Positions 53,374 to 62,742 of a DNA stretch of 64,000 nt are shown piece by piece. This DNA comes from Microbacterium sp. LWH7-1.2 (GTDB lineage: Bacteria; Actinomycetota; Actinomycetes; Actinomycetales; Microbacteriaceae). A program made the translations under genes and the position numbers. Under the pieces are notes generated by a model that saw nothing but the letters and a program-made list of their open reading frames with translations, was not told the DNA's origin and searched no databases. Position 1 is the stretch's first letter. Every line of letters starts with the position of its first letter. The DNA is taken from assembly GCF_038397755.1 (NCBI RefSeq), contig NZ_CP151637.1:3782001-3846000 (forward strand), written 5' to 3'.

Positions 53374-54507
53374 ATGCTCAGAATCGGAATCATCGGCACC
53401 GGCAGTATCGCCAGTGCCCACATCAGTGGGTATCTCGCGTTCCCCGGGCAGTGCGAGATCGTCGCGCTCGCCGATGTCATGCCGGGCAGGGCGGCCGAGA
53501 AGGCCGAGTCATTCGGACTGACGGACGCCGTCGGCTACGACGACCCGCTTCAGATGATCGCCGAGGCGCGCCTCGATCTGGTGAGCATCGCGACACCGCC
53601 CTCGTCACACGGCGCACTCGCGATCACCGCGCTGGACGCCGGCGTGAACGTGCTCGTCGAGAAGCCCATGGCGCCCTCTCTGGAGGAGTGCGACGCGATG
53701 CTCGCCGCACAGGAGCGTTCGGGGAAGCTGCTCTCGGTTGTCGCGCAGAATCGCTTCCGCGACGACCTCGCCACCCTCAAGAGCGTCGTCGATTCCGGGC
53801 TCCTCGGTTCGATCTCCCACGTGCGCGTGGACTCCGCCTGGTGGCGGGGTCTGCCGTACTACGACCTGTGGTGGCGAGGCACGTGGGAGAAGGAGGGTGG
53901 CGGCAGCACACTCAACCACGCCATCCACCACATCGACCTGCTCCTGTGGCTGCTGGGCCGCCCGACGGAGATCACGGCGATGATCACGAACGCGCAGCAC
54001 GACAACAGCGAGGTCGAGGATCTCTCGGTCGCGGTGTTCCGGTACGGGCGGGGCCTGGCCCAGCTGACGAGCTCGGTGGTGCATCACGGCGAAGAGCAGG
54101 AGATCATCATCCAGGGCGAGAACGCCCGCGTCTCCCAGCCCTGGAAAGTCATCGCCGAGCGCGCCGACGGCGGGGGGTTCCCTGCGAAGGGCGGGGACTC
54201 GGGGCTTGTCGAGGCCATCGAGGCTGTCGCCGCGCAGCGCGAGCCGCTGCGCCACCGCGGGCACGAGGGGCAGATCGCCGATCTGCTCGCCGCCGTCCGC
54301 GACGGCCGGGCGCCTCTCGCCGACGGTCGGGACGGCCGCAACGCGATCGAGGTCGTCACCGCGATCTACAAGGCGGGCATCGAGCGGACGTTCGTATCGC
54401 TGCCTCTCAAAGCCGACGACCCGTACTACCGTGCTGGTCAGCTCGTCACGCATGCGCCGCGCTTCTTCGCGAAGCAGACGTCTCTGCTCGAGGTGGCCGC
54501 GTCATGA
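53374..54507 (+). CDS. Gfo/Idh/MocA family oxidoreductase 1
   Basis: A 377-residue NAD(P)-dependent dehydrogenase: Rossmann fold with GIIGTGSIASAH (about residues 4-15), the family motif VEKPMA (about 95-100), and a C-terminal domain with a Trp-rich YDLWWRGTWEKEGGG stretch that lines the sugar site. It should oxidise or reduce a sugar or sugar lactone. The start at 53374 follows GAGGAAG; the in-frame ATG at 53359 has none. First gene of the operon, overlapping the cupin gene by 4 nt. Substrate unknown. Confidence 0.85.
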   Translation: MLRIGIIGTGSIASAHISGYLAFPGQCEIVALADVMPGRAAEKAESFGLTDAVGYDDPLQMIAEARLDLVSIATPPSSHGALAITALDAGVNVLVEKPMAPSLEECDAMLAAQERSGKLLSVVAQNRFRDDLATLKSVVDSGLLGSISHVRVDSAWWRGLPYYDLWWRGTWEKEGGGSTLNHAIHHIDLLLWLLGRPTEITAMITNAQHDNSEVEDLSVAVFRYGRGLAQLTSSVVHHGEEQEIIIQGENARVSQPWKVIAERADGGGFPAKGGDSGLVEAIEAVAAQREPLRHRGHEGQIADLLAAVRDGRAPLADGRDGRNAIEVVTAIYKAGIERTFVSLPLKADDPYYRAGQLVTHAPRFFAKQTSLLEVAAS

Positions 54508-55232
54508 GCGCGTCGTCATTCCCGGGCGGCACATCACTGTCACACCTCGACATTTACGGTGATGCCGCGCCGGACGGCGTGTGCGGCGGAAGCCCGCACA
54601 TGCACCTCGTCTCAACCGAGGCGTACGTTGTCGTGGAAGGGCGTGGCACCCTGCAGACGATCGACGGCGAGGGCTTCCACGAGACCGAGCTCCACGCGGG
54701 TTCGGTCGTATGGTTCACGCCCGGAACGATCCACCGAGCCGTGAACCACGGCGGTTTGCAGGTGATCGTCCTGATGAGCAACGCGGGGCTGCCCGAGGCC
54801 GGCGACGCGGTGATGACCTTCCCTGCCGACATCGTGGCCGACCCTGACGCGTACGCTGCGGCTGCGTCCCTCGGTGGGCCGGACGGCCGTGAGGAGCGTG
54901 CGTCGCGCCGGCGGGATCTCGCGGTGACCGGCTTCGACGCGCTGCGCGATGCCGTCGCCGCCGGCGATCGCGGACCTCTTGAGCACTTCTACCAGGCGGC
55001 CGGCGCGCTCGTTCGTCGCAGCGCCGCCGCGTGGGCGCAGCTCGTGCGCGAGCGCCCACTCGCCCAGGCAGAGCGGTCGCTCGCGCTCACAGGGGCGATC
55101 GCGAGCGGCGACATCGCGCATCTGCGCGACGCGCGCGTGCGCGAAGCGCCGGCAGCGGCCGAGCGGCGCTTCGGCATGTGCGGCCGCATCCGCGCCTACG
55201 ACATCACCGATTCCGAGGAGGATCCCCGATGA
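54504..55232 (+). CDS. cupin-domain protein with helical extension
   Basis: A 242-residue protein. The first half is a cupin barrel with metal-site residues in HMHLVSTEAYVVVEG and the second motif in FTPGTIHRAVNH (about residues 30-95). The second half (about 120-225) is helical and Arg/Ala-rich, of no family I know, ending in MCGRIRAYD. It overlaps both neighbours by 4 nt, between two Gfo/Idh enzymes, which suggests it is an isomerase, epimerase or sensor for the same sugar. The family commonly binds sugar substrates but no function is proven. Confidence 0.72.
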   Translation: MSASSFPGGTSLSHLDIYGDAAPDGVCGGSPHMHLVSTEAYVVVEGRGTLQTIDGEGFHETELHAGSVVWFTPGTIHRAVNHGGLQVIVLMSNAGLPEAGDAVMTFPADIVADPDAYAAAASLGGPDGREERASRRRDLAVTGFDALRDAVAAGDRGPLEHFYQAAGALVRRSAAAWAQLVRERPLAQAERSLALTGAIASGDIAHLRDARVREAPAAAERRFGMCGRIRAYDITDSEEDPR

Positions 55233-56290
55233 GCCACCCGTACACCTTCGATCCCCTGCCGCAGCCGGCCGTCGCTCCCGGCGAGTTCTTCTTCGCCGCC
55301 GTAGGGCTGGACCACGGCCACATCTTCGGCATGACCGATGGCCTCATCGGCGCTGGAGCGACCGTGAAATGGGTGTTCGACGAGAACCCCGACCGGGTCG
55401 CGTCGTTCATGCAGCGGTACCCCACTGCCCGCGCCGCATCGTCGGAGCAAGAGGTGCTCGATGATCCCGAGGTGCGCCTCGTCGCCACAGCGGCCGTCGC
55501 CTCGGAGCGGGCACCGATCGGCCTGCGCGCGATCGAGGCAGGGAAGGACGCATTCGTCGACAAGGCACCGCTGACCACGTTCGCCCAGCTCGAGGCCGTT
55601 CGTGAGGCGACAGCGCGCACCGGTCGCAAATACGCGGTCTACTACGGCGAGCGCGTGCACTCCGAGGCTGCGATCCTCGCCGGCCAGCTCATCGAACGCG
55701 GCGCGATCGGCACCGTCCTGCAGGTGGTCTGCTTCGGGCCGCACCGCATCGGCGGAGGGCGGCCCGACTGGTTCTACGACCCCGAGCAGTATGGCGGCAT
55801 CCTCTGCGACATCGGCAGCCACAACTTCGAGCAGATGCTCTTCTACACCGGCGCCACCGATGGGCGCGTGTCCACCTCGACGGTCGCGAACTACGCGCAC
55901 TCCGACACGCCGGGCCTGCAGGACTTCGGCGACGCGCACGTCGTGCTCGACAACGGCACGACCGGCTACGTCCGCGTCGACTGGTTCACACCGGACGGTC
56001 TGGGCGTGTTCGGCGACGGGCGCACGCTCCTTCTGGGAACCGACGGCTACATCGAGCTGCGCAAGTACATCGACGTCGCCACGGACAATGGCGGCGGCCA
56101 GGTCATCCTCGTCAACCAGGAAGGCCAGTACCGCTTCGATGCGAACGGCATGACCGGATTCCCCTACTTCGGGCAGCTCATCCGCGACTGCATCGACCGA
56201 ACCGAGACGTCGATGACCCAGGCCCACGCGCTCAAGGCCGCGGAACTCAGTCTTCAGGCGCAAGGCGAAGCGCTCGTGCTCGCTCCGTAG
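55229..56290 (+). CDS. Gfo/Idh/MocA family oxidoreductase 2
   Basis: A 353-residue second dehydrogenase of the same family but divergent from the first. The Rossmann start is preceded by 20 extra residues and is atypical (FFFAAVGLDHGHIFGM, where Gly-x-Gly is weakened); VDKAPLTT replaces EKP. The C-terminal half has DIGSHNFEQMLFYTG with a His likely to act in catalysis. It overlaps the cupin gene by 4 nt. Two such enzymes side by side suggest an oxidation-reduction pair, as in 3-keto-sugar pathways; this is inference. Confidence 0.8.
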   Translation: MSHPYTFDPLPQPAVAPGEFFFAAVGLDHGHIFGMTDGLIGAGATVKWVFDENPDRVASFMQRYPTARAASSEQEVLDDPEVRLVATAAVASERAPIGLRAIEAGKDAFVDKAPLTTFAQLEAVREATARTGRKYAVYYGERVHSEAAILAGQLIERGAIGTVLQVVCFGPHRIGGGRPDWFYDPEQYGGILCDIGSHNFEQMLFYTGATDGRVSTSTVANYAHSDTPGLQDFGDAHVVLDNGTTGYVRVDWFTPDGLGVFGDGRTLLLGTDGYIELRKYIDVATDNGGGQVILVNQEGQYRFDANGMTGFPYFGQLIRDCIDRTETSMTQAHALKAAELSLQAQGEALVLAP

Positions 56291-56323
56291 CGGCCGTTTG
56301 AACCACGACGATGTGGAGCTCTC

Positions 56324-57355
56324 ATGACACAGTCCCTTGAAACACCACCCCTGACGCTGGTGGGCGATCCGCCTCCTGTCAACGAGACGCGGGCGATCAC
56401 GACCGCACCGGCAAGGCGACGTTTCTTCCGAAGCGACCGCACTCCCCGCGCCAAGCTGTCGTGGCGTCGAGCTCTCGCCCGGGACTGGCGGCTCTACACC
56501 TTTCTCATCGCACCGCTGATCTTCCTGCTGGTGTTCAAGTACGTCCCGATGCTGGGCAACATCATCGCCTTTCGTCGATTCCGCCCCGGAGGATCGATCT
56601 TCGGAGACGAATGGGTGGGGTTCTACTACTTCGATGCGTTCATCTCGAACCAGCAGTTCTGGACGGTGTTCTGGAACACCGTGATCCTCGGAGCCCTCAC
56701 GCTGCTGATCACCTTCCCGCTGCCGATCATCCTGGCTCTCATGCTCAACGAGCTGCGGTCACGGCGGTTCAAGCGGATCGCGCAGACGATCTCGTACCTG
56801 CCGCACTTCATGTCGGTGGTCATCGTCGCGGGGCTCGTCCTGCAGTTGACAGCACTCAATGGAACGGTCAACCAGTTGGTCGAGGCCATGGGCGCCGACC
56901 CCGTGCCGTTCATGCAGCGGCCGGAGTGGTTCCGTGCGATCTATGTGTCATCCGAGGTGTGGCAGACCGTCGGCTGGGGCACGATCCTCTACCTCGCCGC
57001 CCTCACGACGATCGACGACCAGCTGTACGAGGCGGCGCGGATCGACGGCGCGAACCGGTGGCAGCAGACGTGGCACATCACGCTGCCCGGCATTCAGCCG
57101 ACGATGATGGTGCTCCTCATCCTGAACATCGGCTCGTTCATGTCCGTCGGATTCGAGAAGGTGCTGCTCCTGCAGAACCCGCTCATCTACTCCACGGCCG
57201 ACGTCATTGCCACCTACCTGTACCGCGTCGGCATCCAGTCGGCCCAGTTCTCCTACGGAACGGCCATCGGACTGTTCGAGGCCCTCATCGGCCTGGTACT
57301 CGTGCTCGGCGCCAATGCACTCTCTCGTCGAATGGTTGGAACCTCGCTATGGTGA
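56324..57355 (+). CDS. LplB-type sugar ABC transporter permease
   Basis: A 343-residue CUT1 permease with a 45-residue cytoplasmic start, six membrane helices and the EAA loop YEAARIDGANRWQQTWHITLPG. It follows YtfB/LplB-type polysaccharide permeases: an early GNIIAFRRFRPGGS and NTVILGALTLLITFPLPIILALM. The ATG at 56324 has GTGGAGCT upstream. The next permease gene begins inside its stop region (ATGGTGA, 7-nt overlap). The likely cargo is a pectin or hemicellulose oligosaccharide, by analogy with Bacillus LplABC/YtcPQ; unproven. Confidence 0.85.
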   Translation: MTQSLETPPLTLVGDPPPVNETRAITTAPARRRFFRSDRTPRAKLSWRRALARDWRLYTFLIAPLIFLLVFKYVPMLGNIIAFRRFRPGGSIFGDEWVGFYYFDAFISNQQFWTVFWNTVILGALTLLITFPLPIILALMLNELRSRRFKRIAQTISYLPHFMSVVIVAGLVLQLTALNGTVNQLVEAMGADPVPFMQRPEWFRAIYVSSEVWQTVGWGTILYLAALTTIDDQLYEAARIDGANRWQQTWHITLPGIQPTMMVLLILNIGSFMSVGFEKVLLLQNPLIYSTADVIATYLYRVGIQSAQFSYGTAIGLFEALIGLVLVLGANALSRRMVGTSLW

Positions 57356-58278
57356 CCGAATCCCTGCCCCAGAAGCCGGATATCGCCCACGTCCGGAGGG
57401 AGGCCGGAGTCATCCGGGAGTCGCGCGGGGCCCAGGCGTTCCGTGCCGTCAACGTGATGTGCGTTCTGCTGGTCTGCGCCGTCACGCTGTACCCTTTCGT
57501 CAATCTGATCGCGAAGGCGTTCTCCTCCGAGGGCTACATCGCCGCCGGCGAGGTCAATCTCGTCCCGCGCGGGTTCAACCTCGACACCTTCCGTGTCGTG
57601 CTGAGCGATCAGCTGTTCTGGACGAACTACGCGAACACGTTCCTCTACACGATCGTCGGAACGATCATCGCCATGGCGATGACGACGACGTACGCGTATG
57701 CGCTCAGCAAGCCCTACCTCAAGGGACGCGCGTTCTTCGTCGGCGTCGCGGTCTTCACGATGTTCTTCGGTGGCGGCCTCATTCCGAACTACATCCTCAT
57801 CGCCAGCTATCTCGGCTGGCGCAACAGCATCTGGGCAATCGTCGTGCCGGGCGCCCTGAGCGTCTTCAACCTCCTCGTCATGAAGTCGTTCTTCGAGAAC
57901 TTCCCCACAGACCTCGAGGAGGCGGCCGCGATCGACGGGCTGTCGACGTACGGCATCTTCTTCCGTATCGTTCTGCCGCTGTCCAAAGCGGTCATCGCGA
58001 CGATGACCCTCTTCTACGCGGTGAGCCTCTGGAACTCCTGGTTCAGCGCGTTCCTGTTCATGGATGACAAGTCCCAGTTCCCTGTGACGGTCTACCTGCG
58101 CAACCTCATCGCCGCGGCGACGGGAACGCAGGAGGCGACTGGCGGCGAGGCCGTTCAGATCGCGTCCAACATCCAGGCCGTCACGATGCTGCTCACCGTG
58201 CTTCCGATCATCTGCCTCTACCCCTTCATCCAGCGCTACTTCGTCTCGGGCGTGATGCTCGGGTCCGTCAAGGGCTGA
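57349..58278 (+). CDS. LplC/YtcP-type sugar ABC transporter permease
   Basis: A 309-residue CUT1 permease partner with six helices and the EAA loop LEEAAAIDGLSTYGIFFRIVLPLS. MFFGGGLIPNYILI, characteristic of the LplC/YtcP group, is present in the middle. It overlaps the LplB-type gene by 7 nt; the binding-protein gene follows 61 nt later. No ATPase gene lies in the operon, so a shared ATPase is required. Confidence 0.87.
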   Translation: MVTESLPQKPDIAHVRREAGVIRESRGAQAFRAVNVMCVLLVCAVTLYPFVNLIAKAFSSEGYIAAGEVNLVPRGFNLDTFRVVLSDQLFWTNYANTFLYTIVGTIIAMAMTTTYAYALSKPYLKGRAFFVGVAVFTMFFGGGLIPNYILIASYLGWRNSIWAIVVPGALSVFNLLVMKSFFENFPTDLEEAAAIDGLSTYGIFFRIVLPLSKAVIATMTLFYAVSLWNSWFSAFLFMDDKSQFPVTVYLRNLIAAATGTQEATGGEAVQIASNIQAVTMLLTVLPIICLYPFIQRYFVSGVMLGSVKG

Positions 58279-58339
58279 GCATGCGCCTCTCTCGAATCCC
58301 ATTCCCCCGAACGACGACGTTCAAGAACAGGAGACAATC

Positions 58340-60016
58340 ATGACCATCACTCACAAGGCACTCGCGGGCTTCGCGGGCCTCGCCATATGCGCGGTCGCGC
58401 TCGCCGCGTGCTCGAACGGTCCGACCGGCGAGCCGGTCGCGACTGACGGCGGAGCGACCATCGACGAGGCCCACTCCGTCGGAGCCATGGAGGACTTCGG
58501 CGTCGGCGTCACGTTCAAGGCGACGGAGCCGGTCGACTTCTCGATCATGTACCGCGACCATCCCAACTATCCGGTCAAGGACGACTGGTCGATCTTCCAG
58601 CACCTCTCGGACGACCAGAACGTCACCTTCTCGCGCACCGACATCCCGATGGCCGACTTCGATCAGAAGAAGTCCCTGCTCATCGGCAGCGGTGAGGCGA
58701 CCGACATCATCTCGTCGACCTACGCGGGCAGCGAGACGCAGTTCGTATCGGGCGGCGCGCTTCTGCCCGTCTCGGAGTACTTCGACTACTTGCCCAACTT
58801 CATGCAGAAGATCGAGGACTGGGGTCTCGAGGAGGACCTCGACAACCGCCGACAGGCGGACGGGAAGATCTACCATCTCCCCGGCCTGCGTGAGGCGCCG
58901 GACATCCAGTACTCGGTCGTGATCCGCGAGGACCTCTGGCAGAAGGCCGGGATCGAGGGCGACCCTGCCACCTGGGACGAGTTTCTCGAGCAGCTCGAGG
59001 AGGTGAAGGAGGCGAACCCCGATATCGACTACGCGATGTCGGACCGCTGGACGGACTCGCAGCCCCTGGGCTCGCTGCTCAGCGTCATGGCTCCGAATTA
59101 CGGCACCGCTGCGGGATGGGGATACTCGAACACCTGGTACGACGACGAGGCCGGGGACTACGTCTTCACGGGGACGACCGAAGAGTACAAGGATGTCGTG
59201 ACCTACGCCGCCGACCTGGTGGCCGCCGGGGTGCTCGACCCCGAGATCACGCAGAGCGACGACCAGGCGGTCCAGAAGTTCGTCTCCGGTCGGACGGCCG
59301 CCATCTCGGGGAACACCCAGGCGCTCGCCGACTATCGGGCGAAGCTGGCGGATGCGGGCCGGGGGGACGTCCCCATCCGGCTGATCTCGGTGCCGGGTGG
59401 ACCGGCCGGTTCGAACATGGCGAGCGGGCGCTTCACTTCCGGGCTTCTCATCGGCAGCGAGGCAGCTGACAAGCCGTACTTCAAGGCGCTCCTGCAGTTC
59501 ATCGACTGGCTCTACTACTCCGACGAAGGGCTCGAGTTCGCCCAGTGGGGCGTCGAAGGCGAGACCTTCACCCGCGAGACGGACGGCACGCGCAAGCTCA
59601 CCGACGACATCGCCTGGAGTTCGATCAACGCGGGGGCACCCAAGCTGCTGAATGCCGACTTCGGGTACAGCAACGGGGTCTTCCTGCTCGCCAACGGGTC
59701 TTCGCGCGACCTCGTGCTCTCGATGATGACCGATGAGATCGCATCGTGGACCGAGGAGCAGCTCGATGCGAAGGAGCAGCTGCCGACAGCACCGGCTCCG
59801 CTTCTGGACGAGATCGAACTCGAGCAGACGTCGCTTCTCCAGACGCAGCTCTCTGACGCTGTGCAGTCCGCAACTGCGGCGTTCATCACGGGTCAGCGGT
59901 CGATCGAGGACGACTGGGACGCGTACGTCAGCGAGATGGAGGGCCTCGGGGCGAGTCAGCTCATCGACACTTTCAACACCGCGCTGGAGCGCGGCCGCGG
60001 CACGTCCGCAGAGTGA
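58340..60016 (+). CDS. LipO/YtcQ-type sugar-binding lipoprotein
   Basis: A 558-residue solute-binding lipoprotein; lipobox Cys24 (LAAC). The length, larger than ordinary family 1 binding proteins, fits the LipO/YtcQ/LplA group that binds long oligosaccharides. Landmarks are a start after FKATEPVDFSIMYRDH, MPMADFDQKKSLLI and the late SGRFTSGLLIGSEA. It has AGGAGACAATC upstream. It lies after its two permeases, an order common in this group, and before a YesL-like gene. The ligand is unknown. Confidence 0.85.
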   Translation: MTITHKALAGFAGLAICAVALAACSNGPTGEPVATDGGATIDEAHSVGAMEDFGVGVTFKATEPVDFSIMYRDHPNYPVKDDWSIFQHLSDDQNVTFSRTDIPMADFDQKKSLLIGSGEATDIISSTYAGSETQFVSGGALLPVSEYFDYLPNFMQKIEDWGLEEDLDNRRQADGKIYHLPGLREAPDIQYSVVIREDLWQKAGIEGDPATWDEFLEQLEEVKEANPDIDYAMSDRWTDSQPLGSLLSVMAPNYGTAAGWGYSNTWYDDEAGDYVFTGTTEEYKDVVTYAADLVAAGVLDPEITQSDDQAVQKFVSGRTAAISGNTQALADYRAKLADAGRGDVPIRLISVPGGPAGSNMASGRFTSGLLIGSEAADKPYFKALLQFIDWLYYSDEGLEFAQWGVEGETFTRETDGTRKLTDDIAWSSINAGAPKLLNADFGYSNGVFLLANGSSRDLVLSMMTDEIASWTEEQLDAKEQLPTAPAPLLDEIELEQTSLLQTQLSDAVQSATAAFITGQRSIEDDWDAYVSEMEGLGASQLIDTFNTALERGRGTSAE

Positions 60017-60079
60017 GACTCGGCGGGTCGGCCGCCTTCGCGCCGCCGGCCCGCCGTCCCCTTCCGAAGGAGAAGCAGC

Positions 60080-60787
60080 ATGAGCGTCGACCATCACCCG
60101 CGCCGGGCAGTCATGGCGGACGAGATCGGGCGCGGACCGCTCTCCCGCGCTGCCGCCGTGGTGTATCGGATGCTGGTGCTCGAACTCCAGCTCCTGCTCG
60201 CGACGATTCCCACGATCGGCGCCATCCTGCTGCTCGACCGCGATCCATCCAACCTGCCGCTGTTCGTCCTTACTCTGCTGCCGGTTGCTCCGGCGCTCGT
60301 CGCCGGGTTGTCGGCAGTTCGCGCGGCGGCTCGATCCAATGACCTCGCGCCGGGGAGGTACTTCTTCCGCGCGTATCGCCGAGACATCGGTGCGACGCTC
60401 GCCTGGGCTGTTCCCGTGAGCCTGTTGCTTTCGATACTGACGTTCAACCTCCTCCATCTCGATGACGTCGACGGCGGAGCAGCGATGCGTCCCGTCGTGC
60501 TCGTCCTGGCGGCGCTCGTCATCGTCTGGTCCGGCCACATGCTCGTCCTCACGGCAGGTTTCCGCTTTCGAACCCGCGATGCCGCTCGCATCGCGCTCGC
60601 GCAGATCGTTCCTCGCTGGGGCTACTCGCTGGGCGTCCTGTCGCTCGTCCTCGTCGCCGCGTTCGTCGTTCTCATCGCGTCGGAGGTGGTCCTGTTGCTC
60701 TTCCTGTGGGCGGGTGTGGGTCTCCTCGCGCTGATGGCGCGCCCGGTCCTCGACCACGTCACGAAGGAATTCACGGGTGATGCCTGA
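60080..60787 (+). CDS. YesL-like DUF624 membrane protein
   Basis: A 235-residue protein of the DUF624/YesL family with about five hydrophobic segments (the first at about 30-50, VYRMLVLELQLLLATIPTIG). YesL homologues accompany LplABC-type transporters in Bacillus pectin loci. They have no known function but may help assemble the permease. The ATG at 60080 has GAAGGAGAAG upstream and the gene lies 63 nt after the binding-protein stop. It is the last gene of the operon; no terminator is obvious. Confidence 0.82.
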   Translation: MSVDHHPRRAVMADEIGRGPLSRAAAVVYRMLVLELQLLLATIPTIGAILLLDRDPSNLPLFVLTLLPVAPALVAGLSAVRAAARSNDLAPGRYFFRAYRRDIGATLAWAVPVSLLLSILTFNLLHLDDVDGGAAMRPVVLVLAALVIVWSGHMLVLTAGFRFRTRDAARIALAQIVPRWGYSLGVLSLVLVAAFVVLIASEVVLLLFLWAGVGLLALMARPVLDHVTKEFTGDA

Positions 60788-61084
60788 CGCGCGATGACGA
60801 GCCGTCGTGGTGGAACTCGCGATCACCGGGGTGCTGCCCGGATCGGGCGTCAAACTGTTCGACCAGCTTGCGCACACCCATCCGCATGCAGCCGACCCGC
60901 GTGATCCCGTCCAAGGGAATCACCCACGTCAGATACGACGTACAGCGCTGACCCGCCACCACCTGACATGCCGAGGGGCCTCGCCGACGACAAGGCGGCG
61001 CGACGACGACTACGGTCCCGCACGGGGAGAGCCCTCGGGACACACGGATCGGCTGTTTCAAAGGGTCATGCGAGAAGATCTCGT
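60788..61084. other. intergenic stretch without a convincing gene
   Basis: About 300 bases between the DUF624 gene and VanZ. A GTG-started frame (60807-61088) has no ribosome-binding site or recognisable product. The stretch contains TGACG- and GATC-rich sequence but no clear hairpin or palindrome. I see nothing I can name. Confidence 0.35.
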
Positions 61085-61660
61085 GTGACAGTTTCAGCCA
61101 CGCCTGGCAGGCGCCGTCACGGCGTCGTCTTCCTTGTCTTCGCCGCCTACCTCCTGCTGCTGGCTTGGGTGGTCCTTTGGAAGCTCGAGGTCCCGTGGAT
61201 CGGCGATGCCGCGGGTCTCGCGCGACCCATCAAGCTCGTTCCGTTCGTCCCGAGCGGAGACGCGGGGGCGAGCTCGCCCGCAGAGCTGCTGATCAATCTC
61301 GTCCTGTTCATGCCATTCGGCCTCTTCCTGGGGTCGATCGCACCCAGCTGGTCGTGGGGGAAGGTGGGCGCGGCCGCCCTCGGCACGAGTCTTGCGCTCG
61401 AGACGACGCAGCATCTGATCTCAACCGGCAGCTTCGACACCACAGACCTCATCATCAACACCGCGGGCGCACTCACCGGTTGGGCGATCTTCGTCGCCGT
61501 GCGGCGAGCAGCAGGCGAACGCACGCCAGTTCTCATGGCACGGATGTGCATGATCGTCTCAGCGCTCACTCTGCTCGCGGTCGTCGTCTTCGTCCTCTCT
61601 CCGCTGAACTATGGGCCGCAACGCGACGTCGTCGTGGAGCACCGCACCGCGACGCGGTGA
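61085..61660 (+). CDS. VanZ-family membrane protein
   Basis: A 191-residue protein with four to five membrane helices. VanZ landmarks are NLVLFMPFGLFLG, the TTQHLISTGSFDTTDLIINTAGALTGW motif and a short charged C terminus. VanZ proteins modestly raise teicoplanin tolerance in some bacteria; most are of unknown role. The GTG at 61085 begins 20 residues before the first helix and follows GAGAAGA; an in-frame GTG upstream (60968) would add an Arg-rich tail. Stands alone. Confidence 0.78.
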   Translation: MTVSATPGRRRHGVVFLVFAAYLLLLAWVVLWKLEVPWIGDAAGLARPIKLVPFVPSGDAGASSPAELLINLVLFMPFGLFLGSIAPSWSWGKVGAAALGTSLALETTQHLISTGSFDTTDLIINTAGALTGWAIFVAVRRAAGERTPVLMARMCMIVSALTLLAVVVFVLSPLNYGPQRDVVVEHRTATR

Positions 61661-61783
61661 GCATCGCTCCCGCGGACGAGAGCCCACGCGCGAGACAGTC
61701 GACGCCGTCAGTGACGTCGGAGCGGGGGTCTAGTGTGGCGGCGAGCCGGGGGCGAAGCCTGGCAACGGGAGGAGGAGCACACG

Positions 61784-62212
61784 ATGGACTCGAAACTCGC
61801 CAACATCACGTTCTATGCCGACGACCCGCCAGCGCTCGCGCGGTTCTGGGCGGGCGTGTTCGGCTATCCGGAGGCCGAGTGGGAGGAGCCACTCAAGCGC
61901 GAACTGCTCGCCACAGGTCTCACCGAGGAAGACCTTGCCGCGCGCGGCCTCGCAGCAGACCCGGAAGGTGTCGGTCCGCGGCTCTTCTTCCATCACGCTT
62001 CCGAGCCCAAGTCCAGAAGGAATCGGCTGCACCTCGATATCAGCGCCACGCCGGGACGGGTCCCCTCGCACGCCGAGCTCGAGGCGGAGAAGGACCGCAT
62101 CGTCGGGCTCGGCGGCAAGGTCGTCCGGCTCGTCGACCAATCGTGGGGGCCCTGGCCCGAGCACTACTACCAGATGCAGGATCCCGAGGGGAATGAGTTC
62201 TGCCTGCAGTGA
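61784..62212 (+). CDS. VOC-family protein
   Basis: A 142-residue vicinal-oxygen-chelate superfamily protein, of the glyoxalase/bleomycin-resistance fold. Two beta-alpha-beta-beta-beta modules are visible, with ANITFYADDPPALARFWAGVFGYP at the start and YYQMQDPEGNEFCL at the end, the typical metal-site Glu. The start at 61784 follows GGGAGGAGG. The small size suggests a homodimer. Function unknown. Confidence 0.8.
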   Translation: MDSKLANITFYADDPPALARFWAGVFGYPEAEWEEPLKRELLATGLTEEDLAARGLAADPEGVGPRLFFHHASEPKSRRNRLHLDISATPGRVPSHAELEAEKDRIVGLGGKVVRLVDQSWGPWPEHYYQMQDPEGNEFCLQ

Positions 62213-62430
62213 GCCGGCATCGAGGCGGACGGTCGTCCGGCGCCCGTCGCCACATCCTCGAAAGGTGCCCGAAGCGCAGAGGGGTCAGGGGAGATCTCCC
62301 CAGCCAGTGCGGGCGTGCGTCCATGCCTCGGGTTGTTCCGAGCTCCGCCAGGACCGCGGATCCCCGCAGGTTTGGTGTTTCCGGTGAGCCGCGCGTCTCT
62401 TGTCATTCCGCGGCACGCGAAGATGGAGCC

Positions 62431-62700
62431 ATGTCCTCCTCCGTCGAACGTCAGTCCAATCCGACTGCCTGGGCCGCGTTCTGGTTCGCGCTGGCCGGCC
62501 TGGTGCTCATGCCCATCCCGCTTTTCATCGGGCTGATCCTGGGCGGCGCACTCTCCATCGTCGCCGCGGTCCTCGCCGTGATCGCCCTCCTCAAGGGCCT
62601 CGCGCGCAACGGCAAGGGCATCGCGCCCGTCGTCTTCGCCGCGATCTTCATCGCGCTCACGTGGGGCGGCATCTCGATCGGCGGCGGCACGATCTGGTAG
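62431..62700 (+). CDS. small two-helix membrane protein
   Basis: An 89-residue protein with two to three hydrophobic segments (about 14-58, then 65-85), beginning MSSSVERQSNPTAWAAFWFA. It has the composition of the DUF4190-type small membrane proteins of actinobacteria, usually found next to lipoproteins; the family is uncertain. The ATG at 62431 is preceded by GAAGATGGAG. Its 218-base upstream stretch holds no other gene. Confidence 0.6.
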   Translation: MSSSVERQSNPTAWAAFWFALAGLVLMPIPLFIGLILGGALSIVAAVLAVIALLKGLARNGKGIAPVVFAAIFIALTWGGISIGGGTIW

Positions 62701-62742
62701 GTCCCCGAGACGCCAGGGACGCAGCATCCTGCCGCTCGGATG

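Noticed and set aside
58268..60877. An 869-codon minus-strand frame opposite the third locus
   Set aside because: It is antisense to the LipO-type binding protein and DUF624 genes, which have strong starts and family motifs; the antisense product has none.
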